From NCBI GenBank assembly GCA_013284265.1, contig JABTBR010000003.1, positions 62,001 through 126,000 of the forward strand: DNA of 64,000 nt, written 5' to 3'. This document shows, in pieces, positions 61,764-64,000 of this stretch. A model generated the notes under the pieces. The model was not told the origin of the DNA and did not search any database. It saw only the letters and a program-made list of their open reading frames with translations. Each line of letters starts with the position of its first letter. Positions within the stretch are counted from its first letter, which is position 1. The DNA is from Oxalobacteraceae bacterium (GTDB taxonomy: Bacteria; Pseudomonadota; Gammaproteobacteria; Burkholderiales; Burkholderiaceae_D). The position numbers and the translations under genes were made by a program.

Positions 61764-62819
61764 ATGAAGGTAGTCATTGTCGACGACATCCATATCAATC
61801 TGGTATTGATGTCGCGCCTGATGGACAAGTTGCCCGATGTCGGCACCATCACGTTCCAGTCAGCCCAGGAAGCATTGCTGTGGTGTAATAACAACCCCTA
61901 CGACCTGCTGATCGTCGATTACATGATGCCCGATATGAACGGGCTGGAACTGATCGCACGCCTGACGGCCGCGCCCGAAGAACGTCCGCCGGTGCTGATG
62001 GTCACCGCCAGCATGGACGTCGAGGTGCGCCACCGCGCGCTGGAAAACGGCGCCAGCGACTTTTTGATCAAGCCGATCGACAAGGTCGAATTCCTGGCGC
62101 GCACCCGGAATATGCTGGCGCTGCGCAGCGCCACGCTGAGCCTGCAGCACCGCGCCAGCTGGCTGGCCAGCGAGGTGAGCAAGGCCACCGCCGAACTGCG
62201 CGCCCGCGAGCAGGAAACCATCATGCTGCTATGCCGCGCCTCCGAATACCGCGACCCGGAAACCGGCGCCCACATCCTGCGCATGGCCCATTATTCGCGC
62301 CTGATCGCGGCCGAGCTGGGCCTGTCGGCGGCCGACCAGGAAGATATCCTCAACGCCGCGCCGATGCACGACATCGGCAAGGTCGGCACGCCCGACCACA
62401 TCCTGCTCAAGCCCGGCCGCCTGACGGAGGACGAGATGGTGATCATGCGCCAGCACGCCGCGATCGGCCATTCGATCCTCAAGGGCAGCCAGGCGCCGAT
62501 GCTGCAGCTGGCCGCCGAAATCGCCTTCAGCCACCACGAACGCTTCGACGGCAGCGGCTATCCGAACGGCCTGGCCGGCGCCGGCATCCCGCTGGTCGGG
62601 CGCATCGTCGCCGTGGCCGATGTGTTCGACGCGCTCACCAGCGTGCGCCCCTACAAGCGCGCCTGGACCATGGAGGCGGCGCGCCAGTACCTGCTCGACA
62701 ACTGCGACAGCCATTTCGATCCCGAATGCGTGGCGGCGCTACTGCGCTGCTGGCCGCAAGTGCAGGACATCCGCGCGCGCTTTCGCGACGAGGGTAGCGC
62801 CGGCCAGGCCCCGGGCTAG
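61764..62819 (+). CDS. response regulator with HD-GYP domain (RpfG-like c-di-GMP phosphodiesterase)
   Basis: 351 residues. Receiver domain with VDDIHINL and phospho-Asp52 in LLIVDYMMPDMNG; a coiled-coil linker (about 125-155); HD-GYP domain with HDIGK (His202-Asp203) and SGYPNGLAG (Gly265-Tyr266-Pro267). All catalytic residues are present, so it should degrade c-di-GMP. The hybrid kinase gene starts 13 bp downstream and is the likely partner. Confidence 0.92.
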   Translation: MKVVIVDDIHINLVLMSRLMDKLPDVGTITFQSAQEALLWCNNNPYDLLIVDYMMPDMNGLELIARLTAAPEERPPVLMVTASMDVEVRHRALENGASDFLIKPIDKVEFLARTRNMLALRSATLSLQHRASWLASEVSKATAELRAREQETIMLLCRASEYRDPETGAHILRMAHYSRLIAAELGLSAADQEDILNAAPMHDIGKVGTPDHILLKPGRLTEDEMVIMRQHAAIGHSILKGSQAPMLQLAAEIAFSHHERFDGSGYPNGLAGAGIPLVGRIVAVADVFDALTSVRPYKRAWTMEAARQYLLDNCDSHFDPECVAALLRCWPQVQDIRARFRDEGSAGQAPG

Positions 62820-62831
62820 CGCGGAGCCGCG

Positions 62832-64000
62832 ATGCGCGCCGACCGACTGCACCAACTGCTGCTGCGCGCGCTCGGCGTGGCCGGCCATGACGCGCTGGCG
62901 CCGCGGCTGGACGAACTGCATGCCCTGGGCGAAGGCACGCTGGCCGAGGGACTGGCCGCGCTGCTGCAGGAAAGCGGCAAGACCGAACCGACCACCATCC
63001 AGCGCATCTACGAACTGGAGCTGGAAAACGCCCAGCTGCATTCGGCCAATGTGCTGCTGCGCGACGAGGTCGACCGCCAGCGCGGTAGCGGCGGCACCTG
63101 GCGCCACAAGAAGAGCGCGCGCCAGGACGATCGGCTGTCGCAGCTCGAACAGCAGCGCGCCGCCGCCGATGACGCCTACCACCAGCAGGAACTGACCGAG
63201 CAGATTCTGGACCAGTTGCCGATACCGGTGTTCCTGAAAGACCGCCAGGGCCGCTTCCTGCGTTTCAACCGCCGCTTCGAGGAGCTGATCCGGCGCAGCA
63301 AGGTCGAGATCCTGGGCCGCACCATCGACGACATCGCCTCGCCGCGCTGGGCCGAGGCTACCCGTGCCGAAGACGCGCTGGCCTGGACCAGCGGCAAAAT
63401 GGTCACCAGCGAACGGCGCCTGCTCAGCTTTGATCCGCCCATCGATGTGCTGGTCTCGCGCGCCATCATCAACAGCGGCGAGCAGTCTTACATGCTGGGC
63501 TACTTCATCGACATCAGCGAGCAGCGCGCCGCGCGCACGGCGATGCAGCGCGCGGTGGAGTCGGCCGAAGCGGCCAGCCGCGCCAAGAGCGAATTCCTGG
63601 CCAATATGAGCCACGAGATCCGCACGCCGATGAACGGCATCCTCGGCATGACGGGGCTGGTGCTGGAGTCGCCGCTGCGCCCGGAGCAGCGCGCCGACCT
63701 GGCGCTGGTGCAGGCCTCGGCCGCGGCGCTGCTCAACATCATCAACGAGATCCTGGATTTCTCCAAGATCGAGGCGGGCAAGCTGGAGATCGAGGAAGTG
63801 CCCTTCGAGCTGCGCCAGATGGTGCTCGACACGGTGCGCGCGATGGCGCTGCGCGCCCAGCAGAAAGGCCTGGAACTGCGCTGCGAGCTGCCGCCCGACC
63901 TGCCGCCCATCATGAAGGGCGATCCGGGGCGGCTGCGCCAGGTGCTGATCAACCTGCTGGGCAACGCGATCAAGTTCACCGAAAAAGGCGGCGTCACGGT
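62832..64000 (+). CDS. hybrid sensor histidine kinase (3' end beyond window)
   Basis: At least 389 residues from ATG 62832. No membrane segment in the visible part: an N-terminal region rich in Leu and Gln with coiled-coil character (about 55-130), a PAS domain (about 132-245, LPIPVFLKDRQGRFLRFNRRF at its start), then HisKA with phospho-His in SEFLANMSHEIRTPMNGILG and the N box VLINLLGNAIKFTEKGG at the window edge. The HEIRTPMNG type usually belongs to hybrid kinases with C-terminal receiver domains, which would lie outside. Soluble, and paired with the HD-GYP regulator. Confidence 0.9.
   Translation, partial: MRADRLHQLLLRALGVAGHDALAPRLDELHALGEGTLAEGLAALLQESGKTEPTTIQRIYELELENAQLHSANVLLRDEVDRQRGSGGTWRHKKSARQDDRLSQLEQQRAAADDAYHQQELTEQILDQLPIPVFLKDRQGRFLRFNRRFEELIRRSKVEILGRTIDDIASPRWAEATRAEDALAWTSGKMVTSERRLLSFDPPIDVLVSRAIINSGEQSYMLGYFIDISEQRAARTAMQRAVESAEAASRAKSEFLANMSHEIRTPMNGILGMTGLVLESPLRPEQRADLALVQASAAALLNIINEILDFSKIEAGKLEIEEVPFELRQMVLDTVRAMALRAQQKGLELRCELPPDLPPIMKGDPGRLRQVLINLLGNAIKFTEKGGVT

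Overview
The window is high-GC chromosomal DNA of a betaproteobacterium. The gene families and neighbourhoods (purM / AI-2E permease / hda / HAD phosphatase / pcnB / folK; recA-recX; sucCD next to an FHA gene and type IV pilins; pgk-pyk-fba-purC-purE-purK) suggest Oxalobacteraceae of the Janthinobacterium / Massilia / Duganella group. That placement is an inference from gene content; no rRNA or tRNA gene was recognised.

Layout. 1-6.2 kb: end of a polyamine-degradation operon (PuuC-type aldehyde dehydrogenase, two different glutamine-synthetase-fold ligases, a PuuB-type oxidase, a class III aminotransferase). 6.4-12.1 kb: minus-strand housekeeping run (panB, DUF486, folK, pcnB, HAD phosphatase, hda, AI-2E-family permease), with purM divergent at 12.3 kb. 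13.4-14.1 kb: a HigB/HigA-like toxin-antitoxin pair in an unusual divergent arrangement. 14.1-15.3 kb: a phosphofructokinase with PPi-type active-site residues. 15.4-23.7 kb: four tandem secreted S9 (prolyl-oligopeptidase) paralogues, one of which has lost its catalytic serine. 23.8-28.4 kb: a two-subunit VC_2705-type Na+/solute symporter with its own TctE/TctD-like two-component system. 28.5-33.4 kb: recA (with a LexA box), recX, a DUF2889 gene and sucCD. 33.5-38.0 kb: an FHA gene, four tandem type IV pilin genes (three with clear sigma-54 promoters), an internally deleted IS4-family remnant, and a PilZ gene. 38.2-45.2 kb: a VapBC pair, moaC, a BepA-like M48 protease, DUF1285, a YheT-type hydrolase, an NTF2-like protein, a CHCC zinc-finger protein and azlCD. 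45.2-53.1 kb: pgk, pyk, fba, purCEK and a Sua5-type synthase. 53.1-58.9 kb: exported hydrolases (two alpha/beta paralogues, one GDSL esterase) and OmpW. 59.0-64.0 kb: glutaryl-CoA dehydrogenase, a flavin reductase, msrA, an HD-GYP response regulator and a hybrid kinase cut by the window end.

Themes. The cell appears to live on peptides, amines and organic acids: putrescine catabolism, exported peptidases and esterases, Na+-coupled uptake, and glutaryl-CoA and succinyl-CoA metabolism. Surface behaviour is represented by the pilin array, PilZ, HD-GYP and hybrid-kinase genes. Two features run across the window. One is a dispersed palindromic intergenic repeat with AAACCCA(C/A)GG ends, in five copies, one of which separates recA from recX. 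The other is repeated local tandem duplication (S9 peptidases, pilins, hydrolases, glutamine-synthetase-like ligases), in which some copies show regulatory or catalytic decay.

The best candidates for something new are the S9 array with a predicted pseudo-peptidase and the pilin array, in which the second copy has lost its -24 promoter element and had its Shine-Dalgarno sequence changed into a start codon.
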